Part shown: piece by piece, positions 19,720 to 29,121 of the stretch | How positions within the stretch are numbered: the stretch's first letter is position 1 | Layout of the letters: each line of letters begins with the position of its first letter | Source of the DNA: Berberis thunbergii | Taxonomy: Eukaryota > Streptophyta > Magnoliopsida > Ranunculales > Berberidaceae | DNA length: 64,000 bases | NCBI GenBank assembly: GCA_003290165.1 | Contig: QNQO01002056.1 | Location: forward strand, 99,686-163,685 | Direction: 5' to 3' | Position numbers and translations under genes: made by a program | The notes under the pieces: generated by a model | Databases searched by the model: none | Seen by the model: only the letters and a program-made list of their open reading frames with translations | Told to the model about the DNA's origin: nothing

Positions 19720-22700
19720 CTACTACAAAAAAAGCAGAATTAGCTACGACAATTAGCGACGGTTTTAAAAAACCGTCTCTATTTAAATGATTTGCGACGG
19801 TAAATAACCGTCGCCAAAATTTCTACTACGGTTTTCGGTAAATAAATTAACATAACCGTCGCTATTTAAAATCCCGTCGCTACTACGAACATTAACGACG
19901 GCATTCTCACCGTAGCTAATGTTTAGAAATTTTTTTGTTAGCTACGGTCTAACCACCGTCGCTAACGTGATTTTTTTAAAAAAATATAACAAACAAATCA
20001 GCGATGCCCAAACAGCCGTAGCAAACATTTCTGTGATTTTTTTTAAAAAAAAATTGTGAAAACACCTTAGAGACGGCCATATAACCGTATCTAACGCGAT
20101 TTTTTTAGTCAAAAAAATACAACAAACTAATTAGCGACGGCAATACGACCGTAGCTAAGGTTTTTTGTGATTTAATACAAAAGAGGTTAGCGACGGTTCC
20201 AAAACCGTAGCTAATGTGATTTTCAAAAAAATATATAACAAACAAATCAGCGATGCCCAAACAGCCGTAGCAAACATTTCTGTGATTTTTTTAAAAAAAA
20301 AATTGTGAAAACACCTTAGAGACGGCCATATAACCGTATCTAACGCGATTTTTTTAGTCAAAAAAAATACAACAAACTAATTAGCGACGGCAATACGACC
20401 GTAGCTAAGGTTTTTTGTGATTTAATACAAAAGAGGTTAGCGACGGTTCCAAAACCGTAGCTAATGTGATTTTCAAAAAAAATATATAACAAACAAATCA
20501 GCGATGGCCAAACAGCCGTAGCTAACATTTCTGTGATTTTCAAAAAACATAAATGTGAAAACACCTTAGAGACGGCCATATAACCGTATCTAACGTGATT
20601 TTTTTAGTCACAAAAAATACAACAAACTAATTAGCGACGGCAATACGACCGTAGCTAAGGTTTTTTGTGATTTAATAGAAAAGAGGTTAGCGATGGTTCC
20701 AGAACCGTAGGTAATGTGATTTTTAAAAAAAATATATAACAAACAAATCAGCGATGGCCAAACAGCCGTAGCTAACATTTTTGTGATTTTTTTTTAAAAA
20801 AAATGTGAAAACACCTTAGAGACGGCCATATAACAGTATCTAACGTGATTTTTTTAGTCAAAAAAAATACAACAAACTAATTAGCGACGGCAATACGACC
20901 GTAGCTAAGGTTTTTTGTGATTTAATACAAAAGAGGTTAGCTAATGTGATTTTCAAAAAAAATATATAACAAACAAATTAGCGATGGCCAAACAGCCGAA
21001 GCTAACATTTCTGTGATTTAAAAAAAAAAATGTGAAAACACCTTAGAGACGGCCATATAACCGTATCTAACGTGATTTTTTAGTCACAAAAAATACAACA
21101 AACTAATTAGCGACGGCAATACGACTGTAGCTAAGGTTTTTTGTGATTTAATAGAAAAGAGGTTAGCGATGGTTCCAGAACCGTAGGTAATGTGATTTTT
21201 TAAAAAAATATATAACAAACAAATCAGCGATGGCCAAACAGCCGTAGCTAACATTTCTGTGATTTTTTTTAAAAAAAAAAATGTGAAAACACCTTAGAGA
21301 CGGCCATATAACCGTATCTAACGTGATTTTTTTAGTCAAAAAAAATACAACAAACTAATTAGCGACGGCAATACGACCGTATAGCTAAGGTTTTTTGTGA
21401 TTTAATACAAAAGAGGTTAGCGACGGTTCCAGAACCGTAGCTAATGTGATTTTCAAAAAAAATATATAACAAACAAATTAGCGATGGCCAAACAGCCGTA
21501 GCTAACATTTCTGTGATTAAAAAAAAAATGTGAAAACACCTTAGAAACGGCCATATAACCGTATCTAACGTGATTTTTTTAGTAAAAAAAAATACAACAA
21601 ACTAATTAGCGACGGCAATACGACCGTAGCTAAGGTTTTTTGTGATTTAATAGAAGAGAGGTTAGCGATGGTTCCAGAACCGTAGGTAATGTGATTTTTA
21701 AAAAAAATTAGAAAAGATATTAGCGACGGTTTCGGAACCGTAGCTAATGTGATTTTATAAAATCAAAAAATTTATAAAAGAGATTAGCGACGGTTGCCGG
21801 ACCGTAGCTCATGTGATTTTATAAAAAAATTAGAAAAGAGGTTAGCGACGGTTGCCAAAACCGTAGCTAGTGTGATTTTATAAAATTTTAAAAAAATTTA
21901 TAAAAGAGCTTAGCGACGGTTTTCGGACCGTAGCTAATGTAATTTTATAAAATCAAAAAAAAAAAAGAGGTTAGCGACGGTTTTCACACCGTAGCTAATG
22001 TGATTTTATAAAAAAAATATAAAAGCGATTAGCGACGGTTTTCGGACCGTAGCTAACGTGATTTTATAAAATCAAAAAAAAATAAAAGAGGTTAGCGACG
22101 GTTTTTACACCGTAGCTAATGTGCTTTTATAAAAAAAATATAAAAGCGATTAGCGACGGTTTTCGGACCGTAGCTAACGTGATTTTATAAAATCAAAAAA
22201 AATAAAAGAGGTTAGCGACGGTTTTCACACCGTAGCTAATGTGCTTTTATAAAAAAATATAAAAGAGATTAGCGACGGTTTTCGGACCGTAGCTAATGTG
22301 ATTTTATAAAATCAAAATAATTATAAAAGAACGTAGCGACGGTTTTAGAACTGTAGCTAATGTATTTTTAAAATACAAAAATAGAAAAGAGTATAGCGAC
22401 GGGTGTATAACCGTAGCTAACGTAATTTTTAAAAAAATATATAACAAACTAATTAGCTACGGTGGACATAAAAAAACGTACCAACGGTTGTAGGGTCGTA
22501 GCTAATGTTTATAAAAAAAAAATTGTTAGCCACGGTCCAAATACTGTAGCGAATACATATTTTAAAAAAATTTATAAGAAACCAATATAGCGACGACACT
22601 AGGGTCCTAGCTAACGTTTGCAATTTTTTTTTTTAGCCACGGTCAAAATATCGTAGCTAAATGTGAATTTTTTTGTTAGCCACGGTTGTCTACCATAGCT

Positions 22701-22740
22701 AATTCTTTATTTTTTAATTATATAAAAAATAGATATATAT
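19720..22740. repeat. Inner CACTA-like left terminus and giant subterminal array
   Basis: 'CTACTACAAAAAAAGCAG' at 19,720 resembles the CACTA terminal repeat and begins about 3 kb of dense 'TTAGCGACGG ... CCGTAGCTAA' palindromic motifs. 19,980-21,710 forms higher-order units (starts near 19,991, 20,240, 20,491, 20,741, 20,971, 21,217 and 21,471: seven units of about 250 bp, one shortened). Each holds four motif variants ('GCGATGGCCAAACAGCCGTA', 'AGAGACGGCCATATAACCGT', 'AGCGACGGCAATACGACCGT', 'AGCGACGGTTCCAGAACCGT'). From 21,710 to 22,360 the spacing falls to about 60 or 120 bp. It is much longer than the right-hand array. Confidence 0.85.
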
Positions 22741-22905
22741 TTATAAACTGGATAAAATTACCAATAACCCATTACCTTCCAGTCCGGTTAGGATAACTGA
22801 CTTTTACTCAGGTGACCCGGGTTCGAATCTCGCAAATGAAACCTTTTTTTTATATTAAAATTTTTATCTTAGCGACGACAAAGTGTCGTGGCTAATGAGT
22901 TTTAT
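22676..22905 (+). repeat. tRNA-like direct repeat, copy 1
   Basis: Contains 'AGTCCGGTTAGGATAACTG' and, 30 bases on, 'CCCGGGTTCGAATCTCGC', which resemble the A- and B-box halves of a tRNA. No closing acceptor stem is seen. The block, including flanking subterminal motifs, recurs at 23,449-23,685. It is probably a SINE or tRNA fragment trapped in the array and then duplicated. Confidence 0.6.
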
Positions 22906-23094
22906 ATATATATATTTTTTTAAAACCAATTAGCCACGGCAATTTGCGATCGCTAATATCTTTATTGTTTAATATTTTTTTAAACCAATTGGCCGTGGCT
23001 AATCTCTTTATTGTTTAATATTTTTTTAAAACCAATTGGCCGTAGCTAATCTCTTTAGTGTTAAATTTTTTTTTTAAACCAATTATTCTATGCT

Positions 23095-23445
23095 GTTATT
23101 TGATCTGATCTGATGTTCTTTGATTTTTTTGATCTGATTTGATCTGATCTTCTTTGATCTAATATTCTTAGATCTTCTCTGATCTGCTTTATTTTTATCT
23201 TCCTTTATCTGATCTTCTTTGATCTGATCTGATCTGATATGATCTTCTTTTATCTCATTTTCTTTGATTTGAACTTCTTTGAACTCTTTTGATCTTTTTG
23301 ATATTCTTTGATCTAATCTTCTTTGATCTAATCTTCTTTGATCTTCTTTGATCTGATCTGATCTGATCTTATTTGATATGATCTTCTGTGGTCTTTATTA
23401 ATCTTCTTTGATCTGATCTGATATTCTTTTATCTGATAAATAAAA
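23095..23445 (+). repeat. GATCT-rich degenerate microsatellite
   Basis: Repeats of 'GATCTGATCT' and 'CTTCTTTGATCT' fill 350 bp. The reverse-complement pattern ('AGATCAGATAAAAGAAGAT') occurs at 24,868-24,970, so the two blocks form an inverted pair around the FLX-like and GDPD-like fragments. Confidence 0.8.
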
Positions 23446-23448
23446 CTC

Positions 23449-23685
23449 AGTAGCCACGGTTCTCTACCATAGCTAATTCTTTTTTTTAATTATATAAAAA
23501 TAGATATATATTTATAAACTGGGTAAAATCACCAATAACCCATTACCTTACAGTCCGGTTAGGAGAACTGGCTTTTACTCAGGCGACCCGGGTTCGAATC
23601 TCGCAAATGAAACTTTTAATTTTATATTAAAAATTTTATCTTAGCGACGGCAAAGTGTCATGGCTAATGAGTTTTATAGCCACGG
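23449..23685 (+). repeat. tRNA-like direct repeat, copy 2
   Basis: Near copy of 22,676-22,905, from 'TAGCCACGGTT.TCTACCATAG' to 'ATGGCTAATGAGTTTTA'. Here the A-box side reads 'GGTTAGGAGAACTGGC' and the B box 'GGGTTCGAATCT', slightly closer to consensus than copy 1. Confidence 0.65.
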
Positions 23686-23710
23686 TTCTCTACCGTAGCT
23701 AATTATTTTG

Positions 23711-24164
23711 ACCCGTTCCCTCCTTTTGACATGTTGCCTCCCCCGGAAGTCTTAGAACAGAAGATGTCTACACAACATATGGAGATGGAAAAGCTTGCAA
23801 CACAGAACCAGCGGCTTGCACCTACTCATGTAGCTTTGAGGCAAGAACTTGCTGGTGCACAACAGGAGTTGCAGAGGTTGCAGGCCCAAGTCGGTGCTAT
23901 GAAGAATGATAAGGAACAACATATGAGGGGCATCATGGATAAGATAGCTAAGATGGAAGTTGATCTGCATGCAGCAGATTCTGTTAATGTAGAGTTACAG
24001 CAGCCACATTCTGAAGCTCAAAGCTTGGTCACTGCAAGACAGGAGCTCTTTGCTTAAGTTCAACAACTGACTCAAGATCTCTAGAGGACACACACAGATA
24101 CTCAGCAGGTCCCTGCTTTGATGTCAGAACTTGAATCTCTTAGAAAGGAATATCAGCACTACAG
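23711..24164 (+). pseudogene. Captured FLX-like gene fragment
   Basis: Reads 'DPFPPFDMLPPPEVLEQKM', then a heptad-rich coiled coil ('QRLAPTHVALRQELAGAQQE', 'MRGIMDKIAKMEVDLHA') and ends 'ALMSELESLRKEYQHYR' at an apparent donor (CAG|GTAATG). This is the order seen in plant FLX-like coiled-coil proteins, relatives of FLC EXPRESSOR, which act in flowering-time control. It has two in-frame stops (TAA after 'QELFA' at about 24,055; TAG at about 24,082) and lacks the 5' start and downstream exons. It begins within 20 bp of the last subterminal motif. It is a captured, decayed exon. Confidence 0.75.
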
Positions 24165-24329
24165 GTAATGTATCACTGTATTAGCCATTTCATCCTTTGT
24201 CACTGCATTAGTGGACTTGACTTTTTTATTATGTGATTTATGAAATGTTCAAAGCACTCTAGCTTTCAGCTTGCAGTGCCACACCGAAGATAAAGCTATA
24301 CACCTTTATTTTATTTAAACTGTGTCTAG

Positions 24330-24544
24330 GAATGGTATACTCACTGGTGCTAACCATATTGTGTAGAAGCTACATTCATTCAACCTCCCTGTCTACGTGT
24401 TTCTATTCCAGAACACGTTTCCATCACAAGCATGGGACTACTTGTCATACCCCACAATTGAGATCAATACATATGCCATGAGAAGTGGATCAGCCATTGA
24501 TGGAATGATAACCGATTTTCCATGGACTGCTGCAGCCTACAGAA
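24330..24544 (+). pseudogene. Captured GDPD-like (SHV3/GDPDL) exon
   Basis: An exon bounded by TCTAG and GTAAGT reads 'KLHSFNLPVYVFLFQNTFPS', 'AWDYLSYPTIEINTYAMRSG' and 'AIDGMITDFPWTAAAYR'. This matches the end of the catalytic-like domain in plant glycerophosphodiester phosphodiesterase-like proteins, GPI-anchored cell-wall proteins (typical 'IDGVITDFP..A.RY'). A TAG at 24,364-24,366 breaks it. It lies only 165 bp downstream of the FLX-like fragment in the same orientation, though the two come from unrelated genes. Confidence 0.75.
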
Positions 24545-24867
24545 GTAAGTGGTATGATTTCATTTCTCGCTCTCTCTATTCAGTGTGTCAATGCCCGTAA
24601 TTTTGTTTGCTTGATAAATGGTGTGCATCTTTTATTATATAGGTCTAATCCGTGTCTCTGATTTCTTCGCAGATGTGTATTTGATGGAAAATTCATTTCA
24701 AACCAAAATACTCTTCTTAAAATAAGAATCTGGAATGTGAATTAAGAAGTGAAATTCTTTGGCAAGTGCATACATATTGTATAGATAACTAACCATTTGT
24801 TATTTAAAGTTCTGATTAGACCCAGGTGGAACTAAAACCACTAAAAGTGGCACCAAGTGTAAAATGA

Positions 24868-24970
24868 GATAAAAGAAGATCATATCAGATCAAATAAGAT
24901 CAAGGAAGATCAGATAAAAGAAGATGAGATCAAGGAAGACAAAAGCAAATCAGATCAGAGAAGATCTAAA
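24868..24970 (-). repeat. GATCT-type microsatellite, inverted arm
   Basis: 'AAAAGAAGATCATATCAGAT' and similar words are the reverse complement of the 23.1-23.4 kb block. The pair could fold or reflect an inversion or capture boundary. Confidence 0.65.
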
Positions 24971-24973
24971 TTT

Positions 24974-25105
24974 TTATTTCTTCATTTACGTGTTGATTCA
25001 TTTGTGTTTTGTTTTATAAGAAATTGGATCTGAATTTTTATTTTCATTGTGTGTTTGACATCCTTATAGTGTGCTATTTGTTTGTTCATGGTGGGATTGT
25101 TCAGG
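24974..25105 (+). repeat. Direct repeat, copy 2 (partner at 18,847-18,975)
   Basis: Matches the block upstream of the partial transposase copy, with a handful of differences. Sequence after 25,105 ('CAGGTTGGTAAACATTGGC') does not match and is unidentified. Confidence 0.75.
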
Positions 25106-25454
25106 TTGGTAAACATTGGCTAAAATGTGTACCTTTATGGGTGTTATTGTTTCGTATCCCTGGCTTCAAAGCCAATTCACTCAGGTCGAGCTTCGTGGCC
25201 TTGAAACCAAGGCAAGTGTTTTTATTGAATTGATTTGTGACTGATATCAGTTGTACGTTGATGGATTATGGGAAATGAATTTTGAATTTGGATGAACTTT
25301 ATGCAGTTTATTTGACCGAGGAGTCAATTGGATGGTAAAGTCAAACTGAGAGATTTTTCACCTGTTACTTATTTGGGATTGACAAATAAAAACACATTGG
25401 TACGTTTTATGCCGTCCATAAGTGTATATTTGAAAAAAAAACATATTTACGAAA

Positions 25455-26163
25455 ATTTTACTTAGACACGGTATAATAACTGGAGCTAAGTTATACAAAT
25501 CCTAGCTACGGGTTTTTCCCGTCCCTAATCGAGAAAACAAAAAAAAAAAAAAGACACAAAATAAAAACACTCGGCGCGAAAAAAAATTTGGTTTCCCGCT
25601 CGTTGGATTATAGGCTTTGTGAAGAGAGAGGGTTACTTGCAGAGGACGAAGGGGATAGAGGAAGAATCATCGAGAATCAGAGAGAGGAAGAATCATTGAG
25701 GAGAATAACCTGGGAGAGGAAGAATCATTGAGGAGAATAACCTGTGAGAGGAAGAATCACCGAGAAGAAGAACCTGTGAGAGGAAGATTCACCGAGAAGA
25801 ACCTGTGAGAGGAAGAATCATTGAGGAAGATTCATTGCAGAGGACGACGCAGAGAGAGGAAGAAGGTTTGGAAGAGCGATTTTGGGAGGACGAAGGTTAG
25901 ACAAAACGCGTCACGGTGTTTTGAGAGGAAGAATCTCTGCGAGGAAAACGCGCGGTTTTCAGAGGAAGAAACTGTGAGAGGAAGAACAATGTTTTGAAGG
26001 GAAGAACCCTAGATTCAAAGAGGAAGAAGGTCTGAGAGGAAGAACCCGCGCCGCGTCACCTGCTGAGGGGCCTGGAATCCTTCTGCATCAGGAAGATCAT
26101 CTCATTCTTCATCTTCTTCAACTTCACGGTGGGAGAAATTTGGGGTTTTTGTGCTCTAACAAG
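25455..26163 (+). promoter_or_regulatory. Subterminal motif and repeat-rich 5' leader of the CACTA gene
   Basis: One diverged motif pair at 25,465-25,532 ('GCTACGGGTTTTTCCCGTCC') is followed from 25,610 by a purine-rich leader with at least eight copies of 'GAGAGGAAGAATCA' and variants. The leader ends in 'CTCTAACAAG|GTAAGTA' (donor near 26,164). Together with the acceptor 'TATCCAG' at 29,102, just before the transposase ATG, it looks like a non-coding first exon with a 2.9-kb intron. This is inferred from position and splice words only. Confidence 0.45.
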
Positions 26164-28180
26164 GTAAGTAAAACTAAAATCACAGACTCTTAGGTTTATA
26201 TTGCTTATATTTTTATATTGTAGAATTCACATACTCTTAGGTTTATATTGTAGAATTCACAGGCTCTTAGTCTAAAGATGGAAGTAGAATCTCTCAGTTA
26301 GGTTTATATTGTTTTGCAAATTTTAGTGTAAAGATCCAAATTTTTTATATTGTTATGAAGTTGATCAGTTATCTCCCAAGTGGATTTTTTTTGGAGTGCC
26401 TCCATTTCTTCATTCATTGCTTAAGTCCACTTGGGATGATTCAGGGCTCACAATAAACATAGTGGATAATTGACACACAAATGATGCACATGACGGGATA
26501 ACCTATGTAAAGATGCATGTGGATCCAGCTTACCACACTCGTGTGGATGTAAATGGACTTAAGTAACAACAACTGTCCACGACCATAGCCAAAGACACGG
26601 TCGTGCACATGGTTCTCTGGCCCAGACTGATTATTTTTTGAAGGAGACAATGTTCTTACCTAGAAAACAACCATTCATATTAGGACATTGTTAAATTATT
26701 GAATGGCGAGGGGTCAAGAGCGGCTGTTGATCTTTCATTCGAGCTATCATTTGATGTGATTGGCTCAATGAGTATAGATTACCTGCAAGGAACAATTCAA
26801 ATTGTACAGGAAACAGCGGTGAGCTGAATTTTGCATAAACTATGACTTAATTTGACGTAGGAGGAAAAGGACATTTAATTTTTAATGGCCAGTCGCAATC
26901 TAATTATGACATTTAATGTGAAAATACATATCTTGTATGCAAAATTATTGAAAGAGTTGATTGGGAAGACTACAATGATGGAGTTGTTGCACAATTGTAT
27001 ATAAGTTTTCAGCTTCGTGACAACTAAAACTGAGTCAGCCTCTCTAATATTTATTGAAGACAATTACTAGGAAGTTGCATTATAATATATACTCCAAAAG
27101 ACTAATACAGCCTATTATTTGACTTTGATAACGACTCCATTTCATTTCTGAATCTTGATCTGAGTTTGTTGAAAGAAAATGTTTTGAGATTGTTGTTGAA
27201 TCAGAATGTAATTTAAAGAAAGAAGGAAAGAAATGGTTGAAGCTGCAGTGAGTCTTGAGATTGAGCATCTGATTCCGTTTCTGATTGAAGAAGCAAATCA
27301 AAACTGTTGAAAGGAGTGTGCCGCGAGGTGGCATACCAAGTTTTTTTATTTATTTTCAGTTTCCGCCATTGCTTCTTCAGTCGCTAAAGGCAGGAAACTT
27401 AAAGGCTAAAATTATTGGAAAGTGAAGCTGTACCTTCAATTGTCATTGGGAGATTACTGAGTGGATATCTGGTCAATTACAATGCATCACAACACTAGGA
27501 TTAGGATCCCATTGCCGATGACATTGTTTTCATTTCATAAATCACAAAGGTGTAATATTAGGTGTGAACATAGAATCCTACTTGCATAAAACACTATATT
27601 TAAGGATACTAAATTTCAAATTAGCACAACAAAATTTTTGTATTAGTAGATATTTTTAGTATTGTTAAACCTGTATGTTGGCGTCGTTATCTTAATACCA
27701 AAATTTTTAAGTTTCTGTAACTGAAATTGGATTGTTTCAGACAAGGATGCTTAATGATCTATGAAGATATATGTAGAATAGAAACTAATGCATGCGTTTG
27801 ACTATCCCGATGTTTTGGCTAGAAGCCACCACAATTTCTCATTCTCACCCTCTGTCTCCTACGTCTTTTTGTCTCCAGTTCCTCTCATCTTCTTCCACTA
27901 CCTGTCTCTGATTGTTCTGGTAGGACTGAATTTGTGGCGTCTTTCTGTCCTAAATGTGGTTGTCTATGTGGTACCTCCATGCAAGTTGCTGGTAACACGG
28001 ACACAGTTGGTGGGAAGATCATATTTAGAAAATATAGATAAATAATACAAGTAAGTGAAGGAATGATGGAGGGATTACCTAAGGTGGCCAAGGCCTTGGA
28101 GTTAGATGTGCCTGTTGGAGGCTTTGATATAAGCTCTTAGGATGATGCAGTGGATGCAAATGAAACTCTGCTCAAGTCCA
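26164..28180. other. Probable intron or filler with unidentified coding-like scraps
   Basis: No complete gene. Two plus-strand scraps look protein-like: about 26,705-26,815 ('VIGSMSIDYLQGTIQIVQE') and about 27,920-28,045 ('FCPKCGCLCGTSMQVAGN', with Cys pairs). They may be further captured exons, but I do not recognise them. Confidence 0.35.
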
Positions 28181-28190
28181 TCGTTTTCCC

Positions 28191-28800
28191 TTAGTGAACC
28201 CACCCTTCTGGGTAACCAATAACATCATCACAATCCTTAATTGTGTGGTTATCTAAACCACATTTGGAACACTTTATTGGAGACCGGTTACGAGCGGGTG
28301 TAGTGGCATCAAAGTTTTGAATGGATGACCTTGATTGCTTAGACCTCATAGCAACCAAAACAACGACTTCGGGCATGACACTGGATTCAAACAAGGTTAC
28401 TTGTTGGTTGCTATTTCATTTAACATGTGCATATGCAGCCTCAAGGTCAGGTTTAAGTTCCTTCCTCAAGATCTCTCAATGGATTTGATCAAAGATATTG
28501 TCCAATCCTACAAGAAATATACAAATTGGACAAGATCAATCTCTCTGCATCTAGTTTCAATGTTTGCTGGATTTTGATCAAAGATATTGGCAACAGGTGT
28601 TCCATTCTGTGTCATTGTAAATGATCTTCATGTAGATCATAAATCTTTGCTTCATCTGAACCATCAGAATATGTTTTCTTTGTTGCATCCCAAACTTTCT
28701 TTATTGTATCATAACGGATGAACCATTCCATGTGATTGGCCTACACTGCATTGAATAACCATCCAACTTAGCAATCTAACGCATGCCATTTGCTGTATGT
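28191..28800 (-). pseudogene. Copia gag relic inside the CACTA element
   Basis: The minus strand carries 'KVWDATKKTYSDGSDEAKIY' (UBN2/gag-type) at about 28,640-28,700, followed by stops. At 28,191-28,290 it has a CCHC zinc knuckle, 'KCSKCGLDNHTIKDCDDVIG', with the typical 'YPEGW' tail. This is the middle and end of a Ty1/copia gag, in reverse orientation to the CACTA genes, fragmentary and broken. Confidence 0.75.
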
Positions 28801-29121
28801 TGAGTTTGTGACTGGATGTTGGGTGATATACCCTATTAAATGACCATGTTTCGTTTAATTTGAACTTTGGGTTCGTTTGATATATTTGGGTTGATCCTCC
28901 ATTTGCATGGCTTTTAGGGATAGAGCATTATACAGAAATTTGAATATTGCATTTGAAAAACCTTACAAGAGCAAGCTTCTAATTTGAATAGTCGTAAAAG
29001 ATAAAGTATAATATATACTTGTTTTACTTTATCTTTTTAAAAGAATAAATTTTTGGTTTTCATAAATGTCAATTAATAAATTCATCTTCATACTATTATC
29101 CAGGCTAAGTTAGATTCCAAC

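Noticed and set aside
17905..22740. Regularly spaced near-identical repeats resembling a CRISPR array
   Set aside because: The units are palindromic CACTA subterminal motifs with A/T spacers of low complexity, next to CACTAC termini in a plant genome; there are no unique spacers or cas genes.
22770..22850. tRNA gene
   Set aside because: Box-like words are present but no acceptor stem or anticodon arm closes; treated as a tRNA-derived fragment.
27885..28091. Zinc-binding protein from 'FCPKCGCLCGTSM'
   Set aside because: Only about 45 codons with a single Cys cluster and no recognised family; mentioned as a possible captured scrap but not called.
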